Assembly: GCA_948099385.1 (NCBI GenBank)
Contig: CANUEZ040000179.1
Coordinates: 10,620,001 to 10,684,000, forward strand
Reading direction: 5' to 3'
Length of the DNA stretch: 64,000 nt
Source: Fasciola hepatica
Lineage: Eukaryota; Platyhelminthes; Trematoda; Plagiorchiida; Fasciolidae
Part shown: positions 33,196-44,600 of the stretch, in pieces
Layout of the letters: each line of letters starts with the position of its first letter
How positions within the stretch are numbered: position 1 is the stretch's first letter
Translations under genes and position numbers: made by a program
Notes under the pieces: model-generated
The model's database searches: none
Seen by the model: the letters and a program-made list of their open reading frames with translations, nothing else
What the model was told of the DNA's origin: nothing

Positions 33196-34934
33196 ATGAG
33201 GAATCAAAAGTCTACTTTATTGCCTATAGTTTCTCCCACGACTTCGTAACACTACGGTTTTTCATGATCTACTCCACAGTTATTATTTCAGGTGGACCAA
33301 TCGCCATCACATCTACTCTGCAGTTCATTATGATTTTTTCGGGCTGTTGTACTCCGTCTAGAATGGATATTGAAGGCCTTTACTAAATATTAATTGAACT
33401 TATGAGCCACTATTTGGCAGTCTTGACAAATCCTAAATTGATCTAAATGCTAAAAGTCGACTTTTGACATAGCGCGGGTAACGTCCATGCTGGGATTAGA
33501 ATCAACCCAGACTCAACGACTTATATCATTTTGATCAGTTCAACAAACAATGGTGTTTGAAGTTCACTGATTTATTCAATTGGATACATTTTGTTTTTGT
33601 TCTAAAACGACCCGGAGAGGCCGCAGGGTGGTTACACATTGCGAGTAACCTAGTTTACAACCGGCTGACCAATTAGTCCCCGTGGAACCCTGATAAGTTG
33701 CCTTAGGTCGTTATTGTGTCCTACTTCCAGCCACTAGTTCAGGTTTCGGTGGAATAAAATTCCTCAGCTTTTGTAGATATTCATTTTGCGACCCTGGCTG
33801 TCAGAAAGCTAAGGAGAAACTTCAATTGTATATAAATTTAGGTGTTCAGTAGCACGACGTTGTCACTTATGCGTGCGATCAGGCGAAGTTTCCGTTACCG
33901 CTGATAATGTGGGTTTACAAACGAGCACAGATGGTCTTAGGTTGCTCAGTCTAACCACGATAGGCCAGTACTTATTCGAAGAATTGCTGCTAGCATGATT
34001 GCCGGAAGAGTCAGCATCTTTGTGCAAGAACTTTGGGTTAATATTTGTTCTTTTGAAGTCATGGTCTTCATTTCAGTGAGGCAATATGACGTCTTTTTCG
34101 GCTAATATAAGACAAGCTCAAAATCTAACTACTGTCACGGCTACCAGTAGCCAAAATAGGAATGCTTACCGCTAGGGATGATCTCAGAGAAATTGATCGC
34201 CGGTTTAGTAGTCAGACAGTAAAAATCAGAGCCCAAATTCGGCTTTATTCATCCCAAGGGATGTATTTTCAGCACTATGCTCATTGGTATATTATCCATT
34301 GGAGAAATGTTTTGTACATTCGAATAATTGAAAATAATAAAATAAATACCTGGTCCAAACAACGGTAACAACCAATAATAGCAAGTTGAGTTAAGACCAA
34401 GCGTTTTTGAGTCCACCAGACACTAGTGATGACTTGTTAAGATTTTCTGTAAAATAAGGCAGGACAGATAAACAATGGGAAGTTTTCCGGAGTACAACAA
34501 GCTGTATTTACACCTGGTGGAGAAGGAAGAAATACACCCAGTTAAATGGGCACTTGCAGTGGATGAGTCGAGTCCGATAAGATATTGGTGTAAAGATCTT
34601 CGCAGGAGGAAAAGTGCTTTTCTATAAGGAAATCGGTTACAACAAGATGGAAGACATCATCGCACCATGATATAGTTTTGGTAGACCTATGCAAAATGAG
34701 AAAATCTTTCTTTCGAAGACCAGCACAGATGACAGGGAACAGTAAATGTGGTGTGGCATCACGAAAAAAAACACAAAACGTTCGTTAGATTATCGTGGAA
34801 GGTGTAAGGATCTCAGGCGCAGAATAAAGGACCATAGTCGTCGAATCCTCTTGAATGCAGTTTGTGTCGCGACGGGGTGAGGTCGTGAGAACTAGTTACG
34901 TCCAGATATTTCACTGACCGGACTTTAGATATTA
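33196..34934. other. Anonymous spacer with one protein-like stretch
   Basis: From ATG 34475 a 51-codon frame contains EKEEIHPVKWALAVDESS and CKDLRRRK; after a stop at 34628 a neighbouring frame continues with LFYKEIGYNKMEDIIAP. It reads like a frameshifted coding relic, but I cannot assign it. The rest holds nothing recognised. Confidence 0.3.
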
Positions 34935-35330
34935 CCTTGTTGTCAATATGTAAAGAGGAACAACTACTACGTTGCACCTCCACTCGTCAAGAACCAAGAA
35001 CAAGGTTGGTCTTAGAGAAGCGGATCGATGAGTTGACAAGCAGGCAGCTCGTCATAACTTGTCTCCAATGGGGGACAAGATTAGAATCATCAGAGTGGAG
35101 CAGTGAACCAACCGTTGTCTGAACCGGCTGGAGTCGAATCAGTCAGCCTGATGAGTCACTCGTCAATAAGAATTGAGGCAATGAGTTTGCATGCAAGGGT
35201 TTGGTTATAGTCACCGCAATTCTCATATAAACTATCTGTTTTATACCGATGCACTGAGACCGTTCGAGAGCAGAAGAATCATTTTACTGGAGTTAGTGGG
35301 ACGGATCAAAATACCCGTCGTGTACTACAT
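34935..35330 (+). repeat. Repeat family A, copy 5 (most complete)
   Basis: Contains all family blocks in order: AGAACCAAGAACAAGGTTGG, CGATGAGTTGACAAGCAGGC, GGGACAAGATTAGAATCATC, TTGTCTGAACCGGCTGGAGT, GAGTCACTCGTCAATAAGAA, GGGTTTGGTTATAGTCACCG and the 3' end GAGCAGAAGAATCATTTTAC, TGGAGTTAGTGGGAC. Confidence 0.6.
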
Positions 35331-35756
35331 ACATTGTCCAAGGTATTAAGGCTGAAGTTTTGTATCTCTGACCTCAGGTCTTTCTGTATTGTTACCTACA
35401 TCGTTTCTAAATTCACTCATTCGTGTGTGTTATGCCATGGGTCAAATCCATCTATATCATTCCTCTGGTTTGCTTTTCAATGACTTTGTGTTGATCAAAA
35501 GCTCGCTCCAGGGGATTTCTAAGTGCGATAACATATTCTACTGTAAAGCAGTGAGTTTTGTGGAATTAATGGTTGTGTATTGGAATGACTCTAGAAACAG
35601 GGAATACAGTGAGAGCACGCAACAAGCTCTGACCCAGAACTAGAATCCGATCGAGAAACAGAACAAGGAATAACAAAGTGAAACTCGAATTGTACTCTGC
35701 GAAAAATGTGGAAGTACAATGAACCTGTAATGCAAATAAACAAACATGTTCATAAT

Positions 35757-36323
35757 TCATTTGCAATTACCACATCCGCCGCAGCTTGAATAAAGTTTGG
35801 GTCTATTGCTGTTTATTTGGTACTTTGTTACGCAATCTTTTGTACCTTCGGATTTTTTCTGTTTGGTCGTTGCAATTATTCTTTTCCTAAAAGGATTCAG
35901 AAACAACAGAAATAGGTTCGGAAACGGGCATCTTAACAGTAAATTGAACCTGATGTCTGCGGTACATGTGGGACCGTCGTCTACGTCAAGAATACAAAGA
36001 AACCGTTGCCCTATCTGGTTGAGCACAATACCTTTCGAGGGTCTTAGTACATTCCCGCGATGATAAAATATTTCAGCAGATCCCAAACTCGATAAGTTTT
36101 TTCTAGGGACTCGATTCTCGAATAACATGGCAGGACTGTCGTCTGTAATCGAATGAACAACATTTCGGTACTGCATTAAGAAACTGTCAACGATTCTGTT
36201 TAGGTCATCGAATCTATTAGCATATGCAGAGGAAACTGCACTCGTTACCGATTGAAGAAAATGCTCTGCCACTCCGTTCGATGGTGGGTGCCTAGTTGAG
36301 GTAACACACGACGGTAGCCCCAT
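35757..36323 (-). pseudogene. Integrase C-terminal half
   Basis: 188-codon frame beginning just after the D-N-G box, with the catalytic Glu in NGVAEHFLQ and the GIRTA-like segment replaced by QYRNVVHSITDDSPAMLF. The carboxyl end is Lys-rich. It differs in sequence from the integrase at 21 kb, so it represents another gypsy family. Confidence 0.75.
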
Positions 36324-36740
36324 TACTTCAACAAGTCAATCCCATTCTTGGCTGAAAAATGATTTCCGTTATCCGTACCAATTACACGTGGAAAGCCTCC
36401 CCGTCTGAAACTCTTCTGGAGTGCTGTAATGGTGAAATCACTGGTTGCAAAGGGTGGTGAAATAGACTTTTGACCAACGGGCGAATGAATCAATAACCAG
36501 TACGTAATACCTGCCCAAGAAGTGACCATATTATTCGCCGTGAATGCGCTACACACAGCTCTGAGGACATAGGCCATGGGGTCTACTGTGATGGCTGTGA
36601 ATGAACCTGATGCATGCAACTACCACATGATCTAGAAAATACGACAGAAATCACCGTTCCCCTCCGGCCACCAACACGTGTGTCGAGCAAGGGACATCAC
36701 CTTTTCAACACTTGCGTCCAGAATGTAGGTCTTCCAAGAC
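35780..36740 (-). mobile_element. Ty3/gypsy pol fragment (integrase)
   Basis: The minus strand gives, in order, SLARHTCWWPEGNGDFCRIF (end of the zinc-binding domain, second Cys pair lost), a core with PRVIGTDNGNHFSAKNG (D-N-G catalytic box), and HPPSNGVAEHFLQSVTSAVS (catalytic Glu region), then FENRVPRKNL and VLRPSKGIVLNQIGQRFLCI. Only the integrase end is present; stops at 36320 and in the zinc domain separate the pieces. Confidence 0.8.
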
Positions 36741-36835
36741 TGCTGTGTGGGAAAACCAGTGTATTATTATCGATCACATGTCGGACTGGATGAATTTTAT
36801 CTTGGACTGAATTTCCCATGTTGAGTGAATCGCAG

Positions 36836-37078
36836 TGCTCGTCGTCTGCGCATCGCACCATAGTGTGCGTCTACAATTACGAACATGTACTCGACTTTGT
36901 CGTGTTCACTGATAAGAAGTTCAGTAACTGTCATGTGACCGAAGCAGATGATCGAGGGGTGATCATTATCAAGACCAGTGGACAGAGACAAGCCTCTCAG
37001 TCGGCGTTACACCTTCCAAGTGGGTGAAGTGGACAAAGCAGGTGAAACCGCACTGTGGTCAAAGTCTAACTTCGAGGG
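36836..37078 (+). repeat. Inverted repeat pair G, left arm (243 bp)
   Basis: The reverse complement matches 39781-40025 with few differences, e.g. CATGTACTCGACTTTGTCGT and GATCATTATCAAGACCAGTG occur in both. Similarity is sharply bounded on both sides. The arms bracket 2.7 kb that contains half of a DDE transposase. Confidence 0.85.
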
Positions 37079-37126
37079 TAACAGTGATGAAATCATGGGA
37101 AATCGTACCTGGGTGAACTTTTTATT

Positions 37127-37636
37127 ACGCGGATGGCGGATTCACGTAGAATGAAATTACACATCACAGCAGCTGAGTGGCGGGGTGTAATGGATATTGA
37201 AATCAAACGTGGGCCTTGCACAAGTGAAAAGTGCAGGCAATGGCTGTGCAGAATCTTGGTTAAGCTGGGAGAAACGAGTGGAGTTGTAATTATATGTGAT
37301 AACGCTCCTTGGCACTCGAAATTGGAATCAGTTTTCGTGGAACAGATCCATCCACGAGCCGAATTGCTTCGGCTAAGTCCGCATTCTCCAGTGTTGAACC
37401 CCATGGAAAACACGTGGTGTTTTGAATTCGAAAATGGTCATATGCGACTTAGATACATGGCAGTGCTGCTAAGACAGCCAGATGCCACAGTAAAAAAGAC
37501 CGAGTGGCTAATATCCTTTTTGGAGAAAATTTGCAGAGATGTCATTAATGAGTTCAGTGATTCTCTGTGTTCAGGCTTTGTCAGTCACACAAAGCAGTAC
37601 TACATGAGAGCCCTTAATGAAATTGGTTTATTTTGA
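37127..37636 (+). pseudogene. Tc1/mariner-like transposase, C-terminal half
   Basis: LHITAAEWRGVMDIEIKRG, then GVVIICDNAPWHSKLE (second catalytic Asp in the C-D-N-A-P-W-H box) and LLRLSPHSPVLNPMENTW (catalytic Glu after N-P-M). The tail is alpha-helical in character and ends at TGA 37634-37636. The N-terminal DNA-binding domain and the first catalytic Asp are absent upstream, where repeat arm G begins. The frame is open through the remaining part, so decay is limited. It belongs to the same broad DDE family as the transposase at 49.3 kb. Confidence 0.75.
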
Positions 37637-39780
37637 ATTTCTTTTGATTGGAAATGAATTTTAATTATGCTTTAGAATCCGTTGTCACGCTTGTGAAATG
37701 AAACAACTATAAAATGCTATCGAGATTGCTAGCGGAAAAGCATAATTCCGATCCAGGACAAAGTCTGCAACAAGTCCGTGAAAGTTTTATGCTTACGAGG
37801 GAAAAAAGAGATCAAGATTGTCTCGGTCAATGGCGTTAGACAGAGAAAGAGACTCTAAGCATCAGGATTATTAGTACAAGTGAGGTTACTGGCCGAAATA
37901 AATCCAAGATGAATAACAGAATATTGCAGTCTGTAGAAAATGGCCATGGTTACGTAAGAGAATAGGTCCGGGTGAATAATTAATATTGAAAACTCATGAT
38001 GATGCTGCTACTTTTTATTTGGCGTAGCAATCAGCGAATGACTAGCAACACATTCAGTTCGTGCGTGTGCGTGATGTGAAATGAAGCGACAGAGTAGTTT
38101 AGACCCGAGCCAGTTGATTCGCATTGAAATACCGGACATTCGAATGTGGTCTGTTGCTGCGCGTGTCGATATGGACGTAATCCGTAGGAAGTGGAGGACA
38201 AACCAGTCCATCCCGCTTAGATTGAAGCATAACAACTCACTGAACACAAGTCTACACGGAGCTGGCGAAGTCTGGTAGTCGCGACGTGCATCAGAGATGG
38301 AGCATGTTGTCGCTATTGGGAAATTACCACAAGCTATTCTATCCCGTGCGAGTTACCGGTAGGTATGCGTCAGACAATCTGTGAAGCTGACGTTCCGCCA
38401 ATTTACAGTCAGCAGTGTCGTCTCAAAGGCTGGGCGGAGCACTCTAAGGCAGTTTAGCTGGCCTGCAGTGTCAGCTTCACACATCTACTCCGGCACTTGC
38501 CCCTTGGTTGGTTTCGATGGATTCACCCGTTGAGGCGGAGTTACACAATGAAAACCAAGTCACAGGACGTCACCATGCGCCGCGCTTCCATATCCTTTCC
38601 CCCGCCCTGTTCAGAGATAGTGAAGCGCAGCTTGTTAGATAGGGATTCTTACATTGTCTCTATGCTAAGCCACCTAGATTACAGTTCCATTATATTGGGT
38701 TAACTTTGTGTAGTTGAATTTAATGAGCTTTACCAACTGATTCAGAGAATGTAAGATCAATCGACCATTCTGTCCACAATGTTTTTCATACTTTACCAAA
38801 GTATAACAGCTCTGATTCGTGAAGAAATCCACATCCATATTACAGCATACAAAGATCAGCGCCCTCCGTGGGGGTTGCTCGTGTTCGGTCTGCAAAATAG
38901 AAAAACGGAGAAAACTACATGAGCACAAAGGCTCAGTAAGTACATCAACGGGTTGCTACACTTACATTTATCGAACGCTAATATGGCTGCCAACAGCCTG
39001 CTGACTAAAACATTACAAATCTGGCAAAATGATCCCCAACGTGAAAATCAGAAGTGAAAGAGCTGAAAAACATAATCGTTTAACTAGTAAATTTATGCGG
39101 TGGTTAGACAATTAGATCACCAAGACTAGTACTTGGTTTATCTAAAAGCATACAATCGTTGGAGGAGATTAGGTTGAATTCAGTCTGCTCGGCAAATGAA
39201 TCATTATGACGTAATTATCAGCATCCTTATCAGGACAGCGTTGCAAGTTAATGGATGCTTCTTCCTGAACGTTGCACGGGGATAGCGCGGACGCATTCAC
39301 GCCGGAACTATTGAAAATTCAGCTGGAGATCTATCAAAGGAAATTTAATCCCAAGAAATCAGCAAAATTGGTCGTGAAATTTAGTAATCAAAAGCCCAAA
39401 CCAAACAAAACAAGTGAAATTAGGATTTATCTTCACTAGCTTGGACGTAATGCAGTTTCCGTAGCCAAGCCCCAGTTCGCATACAGATCTGAATCGACCA
39501 CAGAATGCCGCTGTTATGAGGCCAGTAGCTAAAGCTTTTGTGGATGTTGTTAATACGAAATACAGGAAAACACGTCCCTACCTCTTGCACCTGCGAGTCT
39601 ATACATTTTGACATCCAAAGTGTGGCCTAGCTGCCACTCGTAGACCGGGTCGCACTGCGGTCTATTATTTGTATGCCCCGATAATTTTTATATTACCACG
39701 CGGGAACGGTGAAGATGGATCGAAATTCTGATACACTTGCGGCATTGTGACTGCACTGAAGTTCTTGATCACCGTGGTCA
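37637..39780. other. Anonymous sequence between the arms of repeat G
   Basis: No recognised protein. A 13-bp inverted pair (TGTGAAGCTGACG-like at 38379, GTGTCAGCTTCACA at 38468) is the only structure noticed. Confidence 0.35.
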
Positions 39781-40025
39781 CCGTCGCGGTCAGCCTTTGA
39801 CCACAGTGTGATTTCACCTACTTTGTCCACTTTACCCACTTGGAAGGCGTAAGGCCGACTAAGAGGCTTGTCTCTGTCCACTGGTCTTGATAATGATCAC
39901 CTCTCGATCATCTGCTTCGGTCACATGATAGTTACTGAACTTCTTATCAGTGAACACGACAAAGTCGAGTACATGTTCGTAATTGTGGACGCACACTATG
40001 GTGCGATGCGCAAACAACGAGCACA
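39781..40025 (-). repeat. Inverted repeat pair G, right arm (245 bp)
   Basis: Partner of 36836-37078, opposite orientation. Minus-strand frames through both arms are open for 60 codons or more, and contain PVDRDKPLSR and FQVGKVDKVGE, so the arm may derive from a transposon ORF that I do not recognise. Confidence 0.85.
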
Positions 40026-40650
40026 CGGTGCGGCCACCTACGCGAAATGCGTAAGGGTGATTGATTCGCCCGCCTTCAAACCAGTCAGGAGGAAATCTCA
40101 GATGGCCTACTGGGGGTGGCATTTCCGAATAATTTTGTCTAATTCTGAGTAATTTTGACCCATTTCCGAATAATTTCAAACTAATCCGAAACAGTGCGAG
40201 AAATGGCATAGACGATTAAAAAAAATCAACAATAGTAATAATGACAACAGTGCTGGGAATAAGCCTCAGTAACGCTGTTTATGCACTGGCGGTGAGGGTG
40301 ACAATGACAGTGATGAAGTGAACCACCTCTGTGACCCGGTTTTGTCAGCTTACGCGCGTCTTTCTTCCAGAAGGTCATCCGTGATGTAACAGCCGGTTGG
40401 CTAAGTTTTATTTTTACTTGCATACCACTTAGCTACTCTTGATGTGTATTTATGCACTTTGGGATATGGGGATTGGTTGGTCAGACGCGGTAACGTGACC
40501 CAGTAACGCGGGTGGGTGAATTTTCTACAAATTGCAACAGCATATTTTAAGACTTATCAACTATGAAGACAGGTAGCAATGTCCATACTTAACCTCACTG
40601 AGTCTGACATGCCGAGGATAGAATGAAATCAGCACATTTATCTGTGCGCG

Positions 40651-40764
40651 ATGGCAGATAGTGTTGTTTCAGAACAAGGCAGTGGTAATAAAGATGCTGA
40701 GAACGAAAAGACTGACAGATCCGGATTATCAGCCAAGAGTTCAAATCTGAAGGGATTGCGTCAG
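40651..40764 (+). CDS. Candidate first coding exon, coiled-coil protein gene
   Basis: ATG at 40651 (context GCGCGATGGCA) opens a 38-codon frame ending at CAG|GTGAGT, a textbook 5' splice site at 40765, in phase 0. The peptide is Ser- and charge-rich (SEQGSGNKDAENEKTD) with no signal peptide, so it looks like a disordered cytosolic N terminus. The next plus-strand exons with matching phase are 58407-58544 and 63464-63653, both coiled coil, which is why they are linked here. The link is inference; further exons could lie between. Confidence 0.45.
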
Positions 40765-40934
40765 GTGAGTGCTGCACTTCCCCCGAATGTGCTAATCAAT
40801 TTACAAAACAATACGTCATTTAATCCTCACAGTGTACATAGACTAAGTAGTTATGAATTTACTATTGGATAGGGTAGCCTGTATCTTATTGATAACAGAA
40901 AGCTCATTCGTATTTTCGCATCCAAAAGTTCAGC

Positions 40935-41030
40935 GCCATGAACCGGAACCTAACTGGTGACCTTCCATCTACCGGGCAGATACTCTAACAGATGAGCTAT
41001 CAGCGGTTCCATCACGGCACATGGCACTGG
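40935..41030 (-). repeat. tRNA-like SINE head, minus strand
   Basis: On the minus strand: GGAACCGCTGATAGCTCATC, TGTTAGAGTATCTGCCCGGT and AGGTTCCGGTTC, i.e. A-box-like (TAGCTCATCTG) and decayed B-box-like elements about 40 bases apart. The stems do not close well enough for a functional tRNA. Confidence 0.4.
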
Positions 41031-41204
41031 ACTTTTAGATTGGAAAAAATACACGTGGGTTTCCCGTAATTGTTATTAACATTATTAGTAATATTCCACA
41101 ATGGATAGCATAGTTCTGTGATGGAAGAAGAAGAAGTTAATAAAGGACAAAACACTCGAGTCAAACAATTGGTTTCAGTGATCCAGGAGGTGACGTTGCG
41201 GTGA

Positions 41205-41480
41205 TTCGAATACTGCCGCACGCGGTCCAGTGCGCTACAGCCTCATTTCCAGTATCCATTCTATAAGGTAAAGCCAAGCCTCTTAACAGTTAAATCACGC
41301 ATTTACAGCTGAATTGCTTTATGAATGGTCAGTACTTCATCCGCTAATAGTTGCATACATCTTTTTATACATAAACGAGTTTGTACTAACCACGTCCGAC
41401 AGAATATATTCCTGCTATTCCTGCTCGGTCTTGCCAGTTCCTGGTGTACGTAGTCTGGGCGCGAGATATTCCATTGCGTA
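41205..41480 (-). repeat. LTR-like repeat F, copy 1
   Basis: On the minus strand it shares both ends with 51480-51760: TACGCAATGGAATATC..., AGGAATAGCAGGAATATATT near the start and GGATACTGGAAATGAGGCTG, TAGCGCACTGGACCGCGTG at the end; the middle diverges. The length and shared termini suggest a solo LTR, but no clear TG...CA border was fixed. Confidence 0.45.
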
Positions 41481-41624
41481 CGGTTGGCTTGGTAGACGCA
41501 ATTCCTGCATAATTGTTTTCACTCCCGTCCCCGCCACCCCCGCCACCCCTTCCTCTGCTTAGTCCGCATTAGGAAAGGAAACAGGGGATATTTATTCATA
41601 CTGTCTCTTTTGACTATAAATGAT

Positions 41625-42089
41625 TCACAAACCTTTGGGATCAAGTGACGACCGAGGATGCCGAAAGTATCCTTGGAAGAGTATTTGGTATTTGGAGGGA
41701 CTGGTGGCCGGTTCAAGGTTAATTCGCTCCTTCGTGAGCCTTGCTGTAATTACCAAAGCGCAAGCACGGGTCAGTGGCCGCATTTTGTGGCTGAAGGAGT
41801 TCACTGCCAAACGACAGTCACTACGTCCTCGATCAGTCGCCGTTAATCGTCCACGACCACTTATTTGGAGAGCTGCCGCTTCCCTATTGGCCATTAACCA
41901 CCGAAGTGGCCATTTCCTATCCGTGAGCTGGCGACGCTCCCGGTAGCATTCAGTTATACCATCTACAGCCAATCCCTCCCCTACAGGCCGGGATATCGCA
42001 TGTACACGTTTAACCGATACGCTGTCCACCGCTCCTTGTCTGCAGATTTTCCTGCGGTTTGATAACCAATTCGAATCTTCGGGTTTCAT
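41625..42089 (-). pseudogene. 154-codon ORF upstream of LTR-like repeat F
   Basis: A basic, Ser/Arg-rich open frame on the minus strand. Its first 40 codons (RCFVLTMKPEDSN just upstream, then VDSVSVKRVHAI) resemble the integrase carboxyl end V-S-(I/V)-D-R-(L/V)-K-x-A of gypsy elements, and it lies directly before an LTR-like repeat. That would make it the 3' end of a gypsy pol. The evidence is weak, and the ORF could also be an accident of composition. Confidence 0.3.
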
Positions 42090-42209
42090 TGTGAGAACAA
42101 AACAGCGTGGTGAACAAGCTCGTTTTCAGTTATTCGTACTCATACCAATACATAACATTAAATATGACTCAAACCAACAAAGAGGATTATCATCCAAATC
42201 TGTCTGTGT

Positions 42210-42263
42210 ACGTGTGTGTGTGTATGCATGTGAAAGTGATCACATGCATACACACACACACGT
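42210..42263. repeat. Perfect 24-bp hairpin (TG/CA)
   Basis: Left arm 42210-42233 (ACGTGTGTGTGTGTATGCAT, then GTGA) and right arm 42240-42263 are exact reverse complements separated by six bases (AAGTGA). Part of the arms is a TG/CA microsatellite. Confidence 0.9.
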
Positions 42264-43363
42264 GTCATGATCAGTAGGGCTCTGGTCTTTACAAACTTTC
42301 TTTATCGACTTGATAGCAATATTTGTAGTTATTTTACTGCTCCTTTAATATTCCTTTCCTTGTTCATTGTTTCCGATTGAGTCTATCGACCAGAGATAGC
42401 AAGAAAAACCACCGCATTCAGTGCACGGTTAGTAGTTGTCTGAACCGAACTGAACTGAACTGGTTCAGCTCCGCAAGTTTCCAGGTCAGGTTGTCCGCCA
42501 CCCCTAATAGTACAGTTGACCTCAAGGATAATGGGTATATCCCTTCCGCAATTCAGGTGCAAGCGCGTAATTTAAAAAGCTGCACCATTTTCATTAGCTT
42601 TATTTTCAATTTTATGATATCGCAGTGTAGTAAACGTGACTGAAGCCAAAGCACACAAATGTGAGGTCAGTGGTTGAAGGAACTGAACGAATGGGCTCAT
42701 CTGATGAAATACAACGAGAGAGACAATTTGGCGTTTCCTAATATCCGCCTCTTCATAGTTTGGTTGATTTCATCGTTGTGCTTGTTATCTTGATTCAAAG
42801 ACGTGCTATTTTTCGACCGATTTTGCTTCATTCATAAAGTGATTCTGAATGTCTTTGGAAACATGCTTGGCGCGTATATCCAAGGACACTGATTTCTCCG
42901 AAAAAGATGAAGGAAGTCACTTAAGCATTCCTTTATATGATCCTTTGACAGAGATGTTGCTTCACTTGCACCAACCGTCGCGCTAATGCAGTGGAATATC
43001 TCGAACCGTGTATCACGCATGCGCAAATGTACCGTAATAAGGATTATAATTGTGGTCGTGCTTAAGGGCGGTAGTGCGTTCGTCAATATGCCTGGCGTGT
43101 AACTGGTTTAAAACTAGCTGACAAATCAAAACCGGACTGAAACGACTTTTGAAAAAGTTAGAACTGCTAGTTATCATGATAAATGTTGACAAAGAGATCA
43201 AGATTACTGTATTAATCGGACTATGTCTGGGGCTATTTCGCTGCATCTCCACAGAGGGAAAACTGACACCACAATTTGCGTGTGAACAAGAAAATGGCAA
43301 AAAATTACAATCACGCTGGCCTCACCATAGCAAACATCATATCATTTGAAATTTTTTTCTGTT
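42264..43363. other. Anonymous spacer
   Basis: No supported coding or RNA feature. Confidence 0.35.
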
Positions 43364-44225
43364 TGTTAATCACTTGATTGTTATCGCCTCGCTAACCTGA
43401 TCAGCTCGGTGTTGTTTGCTTTGTAAGTGATTCGAAACGCGCTCTCCCTGACAACCTGATGAGAACGGTGCTCCTTTAGGTGACCGATATTTGCTATTGG
43501 ATATCGTCGGATAAATTTCGCTGTGAACCCGATTTGGGAAGTGTTCTGAGATGCGATTACGCAAGTGTTTTTCTATCCGACCGCCATAGGTGACGCCGCG
43601 CCCACACTGAAACAGGTAAATTACACGGGAGGTGGTGCACGGGATGGGTGTTCTTTATTCGACAAGATCGGAATGCCTTTTTTCAATAAGTGATTTTCTG
43701 GGAAGTGGTGTATTACAGTCGGGCGACGGCAGACATAAGGCACTGTTCAAACAGGTGGAAGGCGTCTCACTTTTGAACGGCAGACACGTTGTAAACTCCT
43801 CCGTTCGTTGTGCTGATGGAATGTTTGACTTCGTGGACTTTGTGATGATTTACCTGTCAGTAAGCGCGTTCGAAATCCATTGACTCTTAGCGTTGTTCGG
43901 ATCAAGTTGTAATCATTGGTGAATGCGCAACTGTGTAGCCTGTATCCGTCTATTTAGTTCGATCGAACAGGGTACGTATTAGACCACAACTGTGCGGCAT
44001 AGGTGCACTGCTTTCGAAGTGTATACGTAGATATCTTGGCCGGTCTAGGCAGTCTTGTGATTGACAGACCCCGAATTCGTCTGTCAAATGTTGTTTATTT
44101 CAGTTTCTGTCACAAAGCGAATGTTCTGATAAAGTCTGTTTATGGTGTTTAGGATACGGTCTGTCTTTTACTTGGTGCTGGTCATGATCGTCGACATATA
44201 TTCGTTACAGTTTGGCTATGGGAAA
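43364..44225 (-). mobile_element. Penelope-like retroelement PLE4 fragment
   Basis: Minus strand: the RT catalytic IYVDDHDQ near 44195, NTINRLYQNIRFVTETEINN near 44130 in another frame, and PMPHSCGLIRTLFDRTK near 43990 (thumb); then LPFKSETPSTCL near 43780 and a GIY-YIG region, VIYLFQCGRGVTYGGRIEK followed by HLRNRISEHFP near 43610-43520. The order RT then GIY-YIG is diagnostic. Frames shift repeatedly; everything upstream of the catalytic box is missing. The nuclease differs enough from PLE1-3 to be a separate family. Confidence 0.72.
43370..43640 (-). pseudogene. PLE4 GIY-YIG endonuclease
   Basis: VIYLFQCGRGVTYGGR supplies the Y...Y-x-G pair (Y-I-G changed to Y-G-G), and RNRISEHFPNR the conserved Arg helix. 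NHLQSKQHRADQ may be the H-x(n)-H segment. A target-cutting nuclease in intact relatives; upstream stops make it inactive here. Confidence 0.6.
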
Positions 44226-44416
44226 AATTTGTGACACTTGTTTTCCAAAAAAGAAAAATAAATCAGATCATCAGGTTCCAAAAAGCTCCCAAAAACGGAA
44301 TCACCAACCTGTCTGTACGTTCTTCCTCGAGCCGTAAACGAGGTACTTGTAGCACGTAGTAACAAGAGTCCTTCAAGGATGGTCACTTTCGTAGTAGGAA
44401 CTTTTCCGGATTTCCT

Positions 44417-44600
44417 GTGCCGGTGGTAGTCAAGTGATCTGCAGCGTTTACTTTCTACCTCGGAGATTACAGGTTCAAATTCTTCAACCGCCGGTCACTC
44501 TGGTCGTAGACAGTTACCCTTTGTCATCCTTCTCGTCACCACGTCTGACATATCAATACCCCATGTGGTTCTCCACTCCTAGTCTCAGTGTAAGTCGCTA
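44417..44600 (+). repeat. tRNA-derived SINE family 1, copy 3
   Basis: GTGCCGGTGGTAGTCAAGTG (A-box) and ATTACAGGTTCAAATTCTTC (B-box, decayed), then the body ACTCTGGTCGTAGACAGTTA, comparable to 26540-26560 ACTCTGATGGTAGACAACAG. The tail motif recurs nearby at 45030-45056 (GTACTCATGTGCAAGCATG). Confidence 0.6.

Noticed and set aside
40935..41030. Possible minus-strand tRNA gene
   Set aside because: Boxes are spaced like a tRNA but stems do not pair; treated as a SINE head.
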